Positions 19,114 through 27,954 of a stretch of DNA of 60,992 nucleotides are shown piece by piece. The DNA is taken from positions 1 to 60,992 of the forward strand of contig JAGAKH010000127.1 in assembly GCA_017625725.1 (NCBI GenBank), given 5' to 3'. Within the stretch, counting starts at the first letter, position 1; each line of letters starts with the position of its first letter. The translations under genes were made by a program, and so were the position numbers. The notes below the pieces were generated by a model. That model made no database searches. It saw only the letters and a program-made list of their open reading frames with translations, and was not told the DNA's origin. The DNA is from Bacteroidales bacterium (GTDB lineage: Bacteria; Bacteroidota; Bacteroidia; Bacteroidales; UBA932).

Positions 19114-20277
19114 TTAAAGTGTCTCCAGAATCTGCCAGATCTGATAGAGGCCTCTTGGAACATGGAAGCATCCCTTCCATTTACCTCCCTTTAGAGTCAG
19201 GAGAACCTCTCCCCTACGGTTCAGATATCCATACCATTCTGGGTATTCCTCGTCCTTGAAATGAGTCCACATGTAGTTGTGGAGCTTTTCAAACCACTCG
19301 AGGCATTTCTCGTTTCCTGTGAGCTGATATCCCTTGATCATGCAGATTGCTGACTCAAGATGAACCCACCAGAGTTTCTGGTCCCATTCAAGCTTCTGCA
19401 TCGGAGCCTTCTTGATGTCCTGGAAATAGAAGATTCCGCCATACTCCTTGTCCCAGCCGAAGTCTATTACACTGAGGGATATCTCCACGCATTTTTCAAT
19501 AAGAGCCTTGTCATTTCTACGGATTCCAAGATTCATCATGAACCAAAGAGCCTCAAGATCGTGACCAGGGTTGATTTCGCGTCCCTCAAAGCAGTCTACC
19601 GGTGTACCGTCCGGAGCAACATTCTCAAGCATGACACCGAACTCAGGATGATAGAAGACATTGAGAATCTCGCTGAGACACTCGTCTATGGTCTTGTCAA
19701 GAAGAGTCTTGTCAGGAAGGATATTCTCAACCTCGAGGGCCATGTTGCAGATGATCATAGGGAGAGCGAAGCCCTTCATAGGGCGTGTTCCCGGATATGA
19801 CTTTTCCCAACGTCCCTTAGGATCGTTACGTCTGTCGAGGATACGCTGGAATGTCTTCAAGGCTATCTCCTTATATTCCTCACTTCCGGTTGCTTCCGCA
19901 AGCTGGGCAAATGCCATGCAGGCAAAAGTATTCGAGAAGATGTTATATGGCTGGATTATCGGCTTGCCTTCACGTGTCACTGAAAAGTAGAAGTCATAAT
20001 TGCCGTCATGGGCATAATTCTTCAGGAATTCACCTCCCTGAACTGCACAGTCAAGCCATTCCTGTCTCTTTTCAAGTTTGTTATATAACATGGCAAACAT
20101 CCAGACCTCGCGGCCCTGGAGCCATATGAATTTGTCTGTATCGAAGATGCTTCCGTCTCTGTCAAGACAACTGAAGTATCCACCATGCTCGAGATCCTGG
20201 GACTTTTCAAGCCAGAAAGGCAGGACATTATCCAGAAGTTCGCTCTTATATTGTGCTGCAAGTTTCTTAAAATCCAT
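19114..20277 (-). CDS. AGE family epimerase (N-acylglucosamine 2-epimerase-like)
   Basis: A 387-residue cytoplasmic protein of the AGE superfamily, with an (alpha/alpha)6 barrel. Members interconvert C2 epimers such as GlcNAc/ManNAc, glucose/mannose or cellobiose/glucosyl-mannose. Visible family features are FWLQGREVWMFAMLYN in the first quarter, EINPGHDLEALWF in the middle, KLWWVHLESAICMIKGY and a C-terminal FHVPRGLYQIWQ, which contain the conserved active-site His and Arg/Glu residues. There is no signal peptide. It lies at the end of the SusCD locus but behind a terminator hairpin and with its own promoter-like site. It probably processes a released sugar; the substrate cannot be told from sequence. 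Confidence 0.88.
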   Translation of the reverse strand: MDFKKLAAQYKSELLDNVLPFWLEKSQDLEHGGYFSCLDRDGSIFDTDKFIWLQGREVWMFAMLYNKLEKRQEWLDCAVQGGEFLKNYAHDGNYDFYFSVTREGKPIIQPYNIFSNTFACMAFAQLAEATGSEEYKEIALKTFQRILDRRNDPKGRWEKSYPGTRPMKGFALPMIICNMALEVENILPDKTLLDKTIDECLSEILNVFYHPEFGVMLENVAPDGTPVDCFEGREINPGHDLEALWFMMNLGIRRNDKALIEKCVEISLSVIDFGWDKEYGGIFYFQDIKKAPMQKLEWDQKLWWVHLESAICMIKGYQLTGNEKCLEWFEKLHNYMWTHFKDEEYPEWYGYLNRRGEVLLTLKGGKWKGCFHVPRGLYQIWQILETL

Positions 20278-20303
20278 GATATAAGGTTGTTAGGTTTAGT
20301 ATG

Positions 20304-20333
20304 CGAAGTTAAAAAAAATTATCAACTAAGCAA
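20304..20333 (-). promoter_or_regulatory. Promoter of the AGE epimerase gene
   Basis: Read on the minus strand: TTG (20333-20331), a 19-base spacer and TAACTTCG (20311-20304), one mismatch from TAnnTTTG. A run of eight T lies at the downstream end of the spacer, touching the -7 element. The epimerase ATG is 27 bases further on. Confidence 0.5.
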
Positions 20334-20347
20334 AAATAATTAAAATT

Positions 20348-20394
20348 TATAGATTATCCTACGGCGACCTAAGGCCACCGTAGGATAATCTATA
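20348..20394 (-). terminator. Terminator at the end of the SusCD operon
   Basis: A 17-base-pair perfect stem, TATAGATTATCCTACGG paired with CCGTAGGATAATCTATA, with a 13-base loop. It lies 5 bases after the BACON gene stop and is followed on the minus strand by T-rich sequence. It separates the lipoprotein operon from the epimerase gene. Confidence 0.8.
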
Positions 20395-20398
20395 ATCA

Positions 20399-22006
20399 TT
20401 AGAGCTTGAAGTACTTAGCAGCGATAGTACCTGATGACTTGTCAATCAGATAAACTACAGCACCACCGTCAGCTGCCTCGAGAGTAACTGAAGCCTGAAC
20501 ATACTCATAGTTTGTTGAAGCTGCATCCTGTGCATCGAAGAGAGCAACATCATCCCAAGTGTGAAGAACCTGCTTGGTTTCAACATCGAAGAGGTAAACT
20601 GTCGGAGGAGTAGAAGCATAGAAGCAAGAAAGTGCTACAGCCATATACTGCTTGCCGTTGATCTCACGGATATCAATACCGTTAGGAGAGAAGTTACCTG
20701 CATAGTCACCTGCAAGTGGAGTTTCAACTATTACTGAAGTTGCACCTGTAGTAAGGTCGATAGTCTGAAGAAGATTAGCATCGTAGCATGCAGTAACAGC
20801 ACCACTGTTGATTGTTGAGCCAAGAAGAGCAAGACCAGGATGGTTGTGAACTCCACCACCGAAATATGGACCAGCCCAACCTACAGCCTTGTAGTTTCCG
20901 TCAATAGCTACATTAGCCTGAATAGCAGTACCGGAAGTAACATTGAACAAAGAGATTACGTTGTGTACATAATCACCGTTGTTGTGTGGGAGAGCAATGA
21001 TTGCATCCTTTGTAACATCACCTCTGACGTTCATTGACATACCGAGATACTCCTCGTCAACGTCCTTGATGATATCCTTGACCTCTGAAGAACCTGGAGC
21101 AAGGTAAGCGATTCTGAACCAGTTACCGTAAGCGGTCCACCTGTTCCAGAGACGGTTAGCCATAACGAGGTTTCCAGCGTCGTCCTGTCTTACTGTATAA
21201 GGCTTGAAGCCAGGAGTTGCGATTGTACCCTTCTTCTCACCAGTTGCCTTATCAAGGATTACAGGCTCTGAACCGTCACCTGCACAAACTACTACATTAC
21301 CATCGTAAACAGCAATTGAAACACCAGTCCAGATCTCGTCAGTAGAGAACATTGTTCCTCTTGCAGTACGATTCATCACGTCCTTGATACCGATAGCCCA
21401 AAGGAGCTTGCAGATACCGTCCTGAGTTACAGTTACTGTACCGCCAAGTCCAGAATGCTCAGTAGTGAATGTAGCAACAGCTGTACGTGGATCGTTAGCT
21501 TTGTTCTCAGTTGCAGTGAAAGTAACCTTACCCTCACCCTTAGCTACTGTAAGCCAGTCATTCTCCTCAACAGTTACATTGAAATCAATGTTTGTAGAAA
21601 CTGTGAAATCTACGTTACCACCCTCTGTTGCAATTGCAAGAGCGTTCTCGATTGTGAAGAATGGCTTAGCAGCCTGAGTGATTACGATTTCTTTCACCTG
21701 ATCACCTGCAGTAACAACGATAGTAGCTGTACGCTCAACAGTCTCATTTGAGGCATCGATAACTACATTGATCTTTGCATCACCTGCAACACCCTTTGCA
21801 GGAGAGATAGAACACCAATCGATATCCTCTTTGATCTTTGCTGTCCAATCTACATTAGTAGTGAACTCTACAACGAAATCCTCATTACCCTCTACAGGCA
21901 CTGTAAGCTCTGTTGTAGTGACATTGACTTCAGGAACGATTTCCGGAGTCTTTTCACATGCTATTGCCGCTACGGCAACAAGCATCATTAAAGCAATTTT
22001 TTTCAT
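20399..22006 (-). CDS. BACON-domain surface lipoprotein of the SusCD locus
   Basis: A 535-residue lipoprotein. The signal peptide ends in VAAIAC (Cys17). Two BACON Ig-like domains follow, about residues 28-112 and 113-200, recognisable by NVDWTAKIKEDIDWCSISP and the closing VKEIVITQAAKP. BACON domains are usually spacers or glycan-contacting modules on Bacteroidota surface proteins. The C-terminal 330 residues are repetitive beta structure and share motifs with the C-terminal half of the lipoprotein at 24542-26245 (GDGSEPVILDKATGEKKG versus GNGTAPVYIDALTGSKKG). I infer a surface glycan-binding role. It is the last gene of the main operon, 44 bases after a GHL-type gene. Confidence 0.8.
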   Translation of the reverse strand: MKKIALMMLVAVAAIACEKTPEIVPEVNVTTTELTVPVEGNEDFVVEFTTNVDWTAKIKEDIDWCSISPAKGVAGDAKINVVIDASNETVERTATIVVTAGDQVKEIVITQAAKPFFTIENALAIATEGGNVDFTVSTNIDFNVTVEENDWLTVAKGEGKVTFTATENKANDPRTAVATFTTEHSGLGGTVTVTQDGICKLLWAIGIKDVMNRTARGTMFSTDEIWTGVSIAVYDGNVVVCAGDGSEPVILDKATGEKKGTIATPGFKPYTVRQDDAGNLVMANRLWNRWTAYGNWFRIAYLAPGSSEVKDIIKDVDEEYLGMSMNVRGDVTKDAIIALPHNNGDYVHNVISLFNVTSGTAIQANVAIDGNYKAVGWAGPYFGGGVHNHPGLALLGSTINSGAVTACYDANLLQTIDLTTGATSVIVETPLAGDYAGNFSPNGIDIREINGKQYMAVALSCFYASTPPTVYLFDVETKQVLHTWDDVALFDAQDAASTNYEYVQASVTLEAADGGAVVYLIDKSSGTIAAKYFKL

Positions 22007-22050
22007 GTTAAAATGATTAGTAAAAAATAATAAAAGTGATTTGAATATGA

Positions 22051-23484
22051 TTATTTCAATGTTTCCAGATATTTATCAATAGCCTTCTTCATGTCACTCC
22101 AGTAATTATGCATCTTGATGTGACACAGATCGAATATGAACAAGCCTTCCGTGCAGGCATTTATGCAGACATCTACAATCATAGGCATGTATGCTCCCTG
22201 ACCGCCATTCTCAAAGCCGGATCCATTACCTATATCAGGTCCTCCTGCATATGGTACATCGCCTGCAAAAAGCTCCTTTGCCAAAGTGCAGAAACCGTTC
22301 ATGGTCCACTCGGAGCTACCGTAAATACTCTTGACTCCGGCATAGGCACCGATGATCATGATGTCGCAATGATCGGCATAGCCGTATTCATTATAATCAG
22401 GGGTTGCCCATTTATAAAAATTCGAAGTCTCATATTTAGGACTTGCCCAATTGACACCGGAATTATAATATGTTGAATACCAAGCTCCAACATAAGCACC
22501 GAATCTGATATCAGGATTAACGGAATGAACTTTTGCAGATGCCTTTTCAATGAAGTCATGGATAATCTTTGCACGGAACTCAAGCCATTTCTTCTGCATG
22601 TCAGTCACAGGAGAGCTCAACTCGCTCTGACCTGGGGCAAATATGTCGCCAGGCCAGTTCTGAACCTTCTTTCCGATGTGAGCCTCAAACTTCTGTCTTG
22701 AAATGTCCGAAAAATCACTCTGAAGATTGAAGTCATCATAACGGCAACGGTCAAGAATGATTCCGTCAAGATCATATTTTGCAAGATCTCCAAGAAGATT
22801 AAGGAGGTACTCAACAACCTCATCGTTTGCCGGATTGAAGAACTTAGCACCGGTGTCTTCAAGGTCGAGGCTGTTTACAAGGCCGTCACTTGTATTGACC
22901 ACTGTAGCCCAGGATTTCTTAGATGGATCAGTGTAGAACACTCCATCCTCACCAAGTCCGTAAGGGCAGAGGCAGCCTCCTACCATTGTATTCATGCTGG
23001 CATAGACATCAAGACCCACCTTCTTTCCGGCATCTATGAATGCCTGAAGATAATCAAAGTCCTCTGTTCTATACACCCAATTATAGCCCATCTTCAACCA
23101 TGCATCAACCCTTGTAAGAGGAGCCTCTACAGATGAGTTGAACAAAACACCGGAGTTGGTAGGACGTACGTCTACAATCACAGCTGTGAATCCTGTATTC
23201 TTGATCTTTGCCATGTCTGAAGATATCTTATCGATATCATTGGCGTAATCATTGAAATTTGCAGCAGCATCAATCCAAACGAAACGTGCCTTACCTGTCT
23301 TCTCCTCAGGAGTTTCAGGTTCTTCTGGTGTTCCTGGAGTTTCAGGTTCTACCGGTTCCTCAGGCTTTTCTTCCGGAGTATCATATTTATCCCACTCCGA
23401 GTTCCATAAATACACTCTCTCCTTCTCACATGAGATCATGCAGAAGAGAGATAGAGCAATAAAAATATTTCTAATTATCCTCAT
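22051..23484 (-). CDS. GHL-type putative glycoside hydrolase lipoprotein (first copy)
   Basis: A 477-residue lipoprotein (lipobox FCMISC, Cys19). A Pro/Glu/Thr-rich linker spans about residues 36-62. The catalytic-type domain resembles the DUF187/GHL10-like TIM-barrel hydrolases: it begins ARFVWIDAAANFNDYAND and contains LDGIILDRCRYDDF, a position that carries acidic residues in related barrels, and FGAYVGAWYSTYY. Activity is not proven for this branch. It starts on the last base of the preceding gene's stop (TAATG), so translation is coupled. It is a paralogue of the protein at 31178-32515, differing by the linker and by insertions. Confidence 0.75.
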   Translation of the reverse strand: MRIIRNIFIALSLFCMISCEKERVYLWNSEWDKYDTPEEKPEEPVEPETPGTPEEPETPEEKTGKARFVWIDAAANFNDYANDIDKISSDMAKIKNTGFTAVIVDVRPTNSGVLFNSSVEAPLTRVDAWLKMGYNWVYRTEDFDYLQAFIDAGKKVGLDVYASMNTMVGGCLCPYGLGEDGVFYTDPSKKSWATVVNTSDGLVNSLDLEDTGAKFFNPANDEVVEYLLNLLGDLAKYDLDGIILDRCRYDDFNLQSDFSDISRQKFEAHIGKKVQNWPGDIFAPGQSELSSPVTDMQKKWLEFRAKIIHDFIEKASAKVHSVNPDIRFGAYVGAWYSTYYNSGVNWASPKYETSNFYKWATPDYNEYGYADHCDIMIIGAYAGVKSIYGSSEWTMNGFCTLAKELFAGDVPYAGGPDIGNGSGFENGGQGAYMPMIVDVCINACTEGLFIFDLCHIKMHNYWSDMKKAIDKYLETLK

Positions 23485-24539
23485 TATTTGATCATTACAG
23501 TGCTTGCGACAGAACGCTGGGTTCCGTCTGATACCTTAATTGTTTCCTTGCCGTTGACAAGCATGCAGCTCGAACCACCGCCATCAAGATTGATTGCCTC
23601 GACGCACTTAAGGTCAAGAAGAACATTCGCTACGTCCGCAGTAGTCAGACCTTTCACTCCTGCCGTCATTTCACGTCCTTCACAAACAAAAAGAATCATC
23701 TTCTTGTCGGAAGTCACTCCTATGGCAGTTCTCGGCTGATTGCTGTCCGGACCTATGCCGGATTCACCGTTGAAGAGCTCGGCAACATACGAATCAGTGA
23801 ACTTTCCTTTATTGATCAGCACCGGACCGCCACCGATTCCGTTAACTGCCGCAAATTCCTTCGCTCCCTCAGGATAATCGGCAGAAGGCTGTGATGCAGG
23901 TTCCTTAGTCCAGTCATTCGCTGCCGGATCCGGATACATGAAATGTCCGTTCCATGTCTTATAGGTCCAGCATGCATCAAAAGATCCGTCTGAAAGTTCA
24001 AGGAAGGCTGCACGGGTAGGATAATACATTGTCTTCCAATCCTCTGAAGCATAATTGATATTATATGCCAGAACCTCGGAATTCCTTACGGCAAGACTTG
24101 ACGTGTAGTTGGTGCCATCAGAATGATAGAAGAAGCCTGCATTGATTACAACCGGCCACGATCCGGACGAATACACTTCAGAAGGAGTCTTATATGAATC
24201 AGGAGTAGAGTAGGAATCATCCGACTTGACACTCCATATATCCCAGCCTGCAGAGGAAAGATCCGCTACTGCAATGAATGCGACAGCTGACTTGCCCTCC
24301 AGATGTGACGGAGACTTATAAACACGGATATGAGATGGCAGAGAACCATAGTCCTTGGATACATCTGCCCATTTATCAAGAGTGGCATCCTCGACAGGCT
24401 GCTGATCTTCCGGTTTCTCCTCAGGTTCTACAACCTCTTCAGGATCCTCCCAAGGCCATACTTCGAGGATATCCATACCCTTCTTCTGACATGACAGAAG
24501 AAGGGTAAGAATAGCTATTATGAGTAATATTCTCCTCAT
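23484..24539 (-). CDS. Phosphodiester glycosidase family lipoprotein (NAGPA-like)
   Basis: A 351-residue lipoprotein (lipobox TLLLSC) with an acidic Pro/Glu linker after the signal. The C-terminal domain fits the NAGPA/DUF2233 family: AVNGIGGGPVLINKG, RTAIGVTSDKKMILFVCEGR and the signature AINLDGGGSSCMLVNG. The founding enzyme removes GlcNAc from GlcNAc-1-phospho-mannose, so a role in opening a sugar phosphodiester is possible. Bacterial members also include exopolysaccharide-related proteins, so the substrate is open. I chose the ATG at 24539, two bases after the upstream stop, because a signal peptide begins there. Confidence 0.82.
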   Translation of the reverse strand: MRRILLIIAILTLLLSCQKKGMDILEVWPWEDPEEVVEPEEKPEDQQPVEDATLDKWADVSKDYGSLPSHIRVYKSPSHLEGKSAVAFIAVADLSSAGWDIWSVKSDDSYSTPDSYKTPSEVYSSGSWPVVINAGFFYHSDGTNYTSSLAVRNSEVLAYNINYASEDWKTMYYPTRAAFLELSDGSFDACWTYKTWNGHFMYPDPAANDWTKEPASQPSADYPEGAKEFAAVNGIGGGPVLINKGKFTDSYVAELFNGESGIGPDSNQPRTAIGVTSDKKMILFVCEGREMTAGVKGLTTADVANVLLDLKCVEAINLDGGGSSCMLVNGKETIKVSDGTQRSVASTVMIK

Positions 24540-24541
24540 TA

Positions 24542-26245
24542 CTAGATATTTATACAATCTGCAGAGTATCCTCCGATAACTGAGCAGTTGTGGTCAAAAT
24601 AGAAAATGAACACCTTGAATCCATCTGCAGAAGGAGCCATAACGACGTCGGCTGCTGCACAACCCTGAGCAGCTTTCTGGAACCACTCGATCTCACTGTT
24701 TGCAAGAACAGGTTTACCTTTCGAGATTGAAGTAGGAGTTGTAATGTCGAAGACTGTAAGCATAGGACCTACACCCCACATCGGGAAGTGGCTGCTTGTA
24801 AGATGTACTGCATAGATTGCATTATTATAAGACTTGGCATCCATACAGTTGGTGTTAAAGTTGGTATTGATGCCGAATCCAAGATCTGCAAGTGCCAGAG
24901 TAGCTGCTATCGAGCCTGTCTGATTGATATAATTGATCGTATTTGCAGAATAGTAACAGAGCATTACACCATGATCTGCCTTAGGAGAAGTAGCAACAAC
25001 CTTTGCCGTGTTGGTCGGTGCAGTACCCCATGTAAGACCAAGACCCAGAAGGTCTACAACCTCGGTAGTTGTCACGGCACCTCCGGAAACAATGATTCTT
25101 GTATACTTGCTTGCCTCTGTCACACCGGCTACACCTTCATGAGTAAGGATAATCACTGCATCTGAGTCGATATTTCCATGAACCTTCATGTGATATCCGG
25201 TTGCAAGATCTGTGTCATTTGTAAATGAATGGAAGAGTTCAGGAGCCTTTGTCACTGAATTGGTCCTGTAGATCTCACATACTCCGGCAGCCTCTGCATG
25301 GGTAGAAATTACAAGGTTGCCACCTTCATCATTGGTAATAGCAGCAATATTCACATTACCTGCATTGATTTCACCCTTCTTCGAGCCTGTCAGGGCATCA
25401 ATATAAACAGGAGCAGTGCCGTTGCCGAATGATACGATAAGATAGCCTTCAATGGATGCGAGAGTAGGATATACTGTAGTAGTATATTGAGGGAATCCAA
25501 GCAGTTTGACAGGATCGATGTTGAAAAGCGGTGTAACAGACTCTTCTCTGAATCCGTAAGGAATCTTGGTCGGATACTGCTTCATTACCGTATAGACACC
25601 CTCTGTGCCGTCATCAGCAACGACTGTCAACTTCTGAGGTTCATTGTAGTTTCTAGGCACCGAGAGATCTTCCTTCACTTCAGCATGAGCACTGACGGTA
25701 GCTTTTGCTTTATAGTTGGTAAGATCATCTGTGGTGAAAAGATAGATTTCCTTCTTTTCCTCATTCACAAAGCCTGAAACTGTAAATGGTTCTGTCAGTT
25801 CGAATGACATAGCCTTACACTCAGATGACTTTACTCTCTTGCCTTCAATGATGATAGGTCTGCTGTTTCCCTGAGCGTCAGTGAAGATGAACTCATTCTC
25901 AATACCTTCATTAAGGTCAAGAATCGTAATAGGAGGCTCTATCTTGCAGTTGTTGGCAAGAGCAGCCTTAACCCTTAAAGCACTCAGATACTTCTTTGTG
26001 GAATTATCAGATGTTGCCGGATAATAGTAAGGAATTTCTATTACAAAACGGTCAACCGTAGGATCCTCAACTACTAATTTTGCCAATTCCAGACCATCAT
26101 AAGGTCCTGAGGTAAAAAAAGCGGTCAAGCTGGTAATACCCTGTCTTTCAAGAGTAGGAGGCACATGCTGAGGCTTCTGGCATCCGGAAATGAGGGCCAC
26201 AGCTAAGAAAAATATAAGATAATATCTTTTCATCATCAGTTTCAT
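24542..26245 (-). CDS. DUF5018-like surface lipoprotein
   Basis: A 567-residue lipoprotein (lipobox ALISGC). The N-terminal half contains beta-sandwich segments of the kind annotated as DUF5018 in SusCD loci (for example SLTAFFTSGPYDGLEL and LTVVADDGTEGVYTV). The C-terminal half (about 225-567) is repetitive beta structure related to that of the BACON lipoprotein at 20399-22006. It follows susD by 6 bases, the usual place of a SusE/F-like glycan-binding protein, so surface glycan binding is the likely job. Internal Met codons at positions 4 and 5 are alternative starts. Confidence 0.7.
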   Translation of the reverse strand: MKLMMKRYYLIFFLAVALISGCQKPQHVPPTLERQGITSLTAFFTSGPYDGLELAKLVVEDPTVDRFVIEIPYYYPATSDNSTKKYLSALRVKAALANNCKIEPPITILDLNEGIENEFIFTDAQGNSRPIIIEGKRVKSSECKAMSFELTEPFTVSGFVNEEKKEIYLFTTDDLTNYKAKATVSAHAEVKEDLSVPRNYNEPQKLTVVADDGTEGVYTVMKQYPTKIPYGFREESVTPLFNIDPVKLLGFPQYTTTVYPTLASIEGYLIVSFGNGTAPVYIDALTGSKKGEINAGNVNIAAITNDEGGNLVISTHAEAAGVCEIYRTNSVTKAPELFHSFTNDTDLATGYHMKVHGNIDSDAVIILTHEGVAGVTEASKYTRIIVSGGAVTTTEVVDLLGLGLTWGTAPTNTAKVVATSPKADHGVMLCYYSANTINYINQTGSIAATLALADLGFGINTNFNTNCMDAKSYNNAIYAVHLTSSHFPMWGVGPMLTVFDITTPTSISKGKPVLANSEIEWFQKAAQGCAAADVVMAPSADGFKVFIFYFDHNCSVIGGYSADCINI

Positions 26246-26251
26246 TAATTA

Positions 26252-27913
26252 TTATTTCCACTCAGGATACTGTTCAACAAAGTCATTTGTATTATACTCG
26301 CTGGCCGGCAGAGGGAAACGATAAAGCTTTTCAGGGAAATTCCTGTTCATATCGTCAACTGAGACATAGGTATATACAAACTCGCCGTCTGCATTCTTCT
26401 CAATCTTAAGGCCGTGCTGTTGATAATCAGAGAGTCCTACCGGGTATGACTCATGTGCAACTCCCCATCTGCGGAGGTCCCAGTACCAGAATCCTTCCAT
26501 AGAAAGTTCGACCTTACGCTCCTGGCGGATTGCATTGAAGAGATCCTTACCTGCCTTATCGGTGTATGGAAGACCGACCCTGTCGCGGATTTCACGTATA
26601 CAGTCATTTGCACCGGTCAGGTCATTATTGTTATAACAAGCCTCAGCCTTGTTCAGAAGGACCTCGGCATACCTGATGATTGTTATAGGAGAATCACTTG
26701 CAAGAAGCTTGACATTGTTTTCATCAAGAAGCTTTCTCAGATAATATCCTGTAACTGTTTTTCCGGATGGACTCTTTTCGAGCCTCCATGCTGCCCATCC
26801 GTCCAGACCTCCAATATATGGTTCGATCTTACGTCCCTTCCACATTGCACCATTGTAAAGAATGGTCGCATGGAAACGAGGTTCCAGGTCAGCATATGGA
26901 GGAGTTTCTGTAGTACCGTCTTCAGTGTGCCATGGTTCCCAATCAGGGAAGCCTCCATCTGCAAGTTCAAAAGACTCGACAAATTCCTGAGTTGGAACTC
27001 CTATACCACCATTACCGCTGTTACCTTCAAGTGCATGGTCACCACCTGGACAATATCTTGAATCCATTGAATGTGTGATTCCGTCAGCATAACTGAAGGT
27101 ATACTGAAGAATAGCCTCATTGTTTCCGCCATTGATAGGCTTCTGATAAGAATCTGCATAATTTGCTTCAAGCGAATATCCAAGCTCCTTTACTTTCTCT
27201 GATGCATCGATAACTTCCTGCCAACGCTTCGCATAAAGCATTGTTCTGGTTATATATGCATAGGCCATTCCCTTGTCAAGACGGCCTCTTGCTTCGGCCT
27301 TTACCGGAAGATTCTCAGTTGCAAATACAAGGTCAGCATAGACAAAGTTCCACACCTCTTCTTCAGGTGACAAAGCCTTATTCTTGGTTATTGCTGTAAG
27401 GTCAGCATCATAGATGATCACATCTTTGTACCTTTTGGCGAGTTCGAAATACATACCCGCACGAAGAAGACGGAGTTCGCCTTCAAGACGGTGCTTGTCA
27501 GTCTCCACCATCTTTCCATAGGTATGAATACCGCTGATAGCCTGATTCACCTTACGGATAGCTGTATAAAGCATGCCCCATGTTCCCATATATGAATCCA
27601 CATAACTTTCTGTAATGGTTGAGCCACCATAAGAGAATTCACTTGGAACAAGAGCTTCAGCGTTAAACTGATAAGAACAGTATTTAAAAAGGTCAGTGAG
27701 AGATTCGGACATACCGAGTTTGGTCTGACCGTTAACAATGTCTATAAGATAACTATATAGATAGTTCACATTATACTCAGCGTTTTCTGTAGTTTCCCAG
27801 ATGGTCATGTCGGAAACGCTGTTTGTCGGCTGCATGTCGAGCAGATCACTGCAAGAGGTGACTGCTGATAATCCTACGGCTACAGCCAATGCAATCAATA
27901 TCCTTTTAATCAT
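26252..27913 (-). CDS. susD: SusD/RagB family outer-membrane nutrient-binding lipoprotein
   Basis: A 553-residue SusD homologue that caps the SusC transporter and binds the glycan. The signal peptide ends VTSC, and DLLDMQPTNSVSDMTIW is the typical start of the mature domain. TPR-like helices follow, and the C-terminal part has the family segment ALFNAIRQERKVELSMEG-like (here DLFNAIRQERKVELSMEG) then FWYWDLRRWG. It lies 41 bases after the SusC gene. Sequence does not tell the ligand. Confidence 0.95.
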   Translation of the reverse strand: MIKRILIALAVAVGLSAVTSCSDLLDMQPTNSVSDMTIWETTENAEYNVNYLYSYLIDIVNGQTKLGMSESLTDLFKYCSYQFNAEALVPSEFSYGGSTITESYVDSYMGTWGMLYTAIRKVNQAISGIHTYGKMVETDKHRLEGELRLLRAGMYFELAKRYKDVIIYDADLTAITKNKALSPEEEVWNFVYADLVFATENLPVKAEARGRLDKGMAYAYITRTMLYAKRWQEVIDASEKVKELGYSLEANYADSYQKPINGGNNEAILQYTFSYADGITHSMDSRYCPGGDHALEGNSGNGGIGVPTQEFVESFELADGGFPDWEPWHTEDGTTETPPYADLEPRFHATILYNGAMWKGRKIEPYIGGLDGWAAWRLEKSPSGKTVTGYYLRKLLDENNVKLLASDSPITIIRYAEVLLNKAEACYNNNDLTGANDCIREIRDRVGLPYTDKAGKDLFNAIRQERKVELSMEGFWYWDLRRWGVAHESYPVGLSDYQQHGLKIEKNADGEFVYTYVSVDDMNRNFPEKLYRFPLPASEYNTNDFVEQYPEWK

Positions 27914-27954
27914 AAAATTTCTTGAATTGTATCCTTAACTTGGTTCAGGATGGG

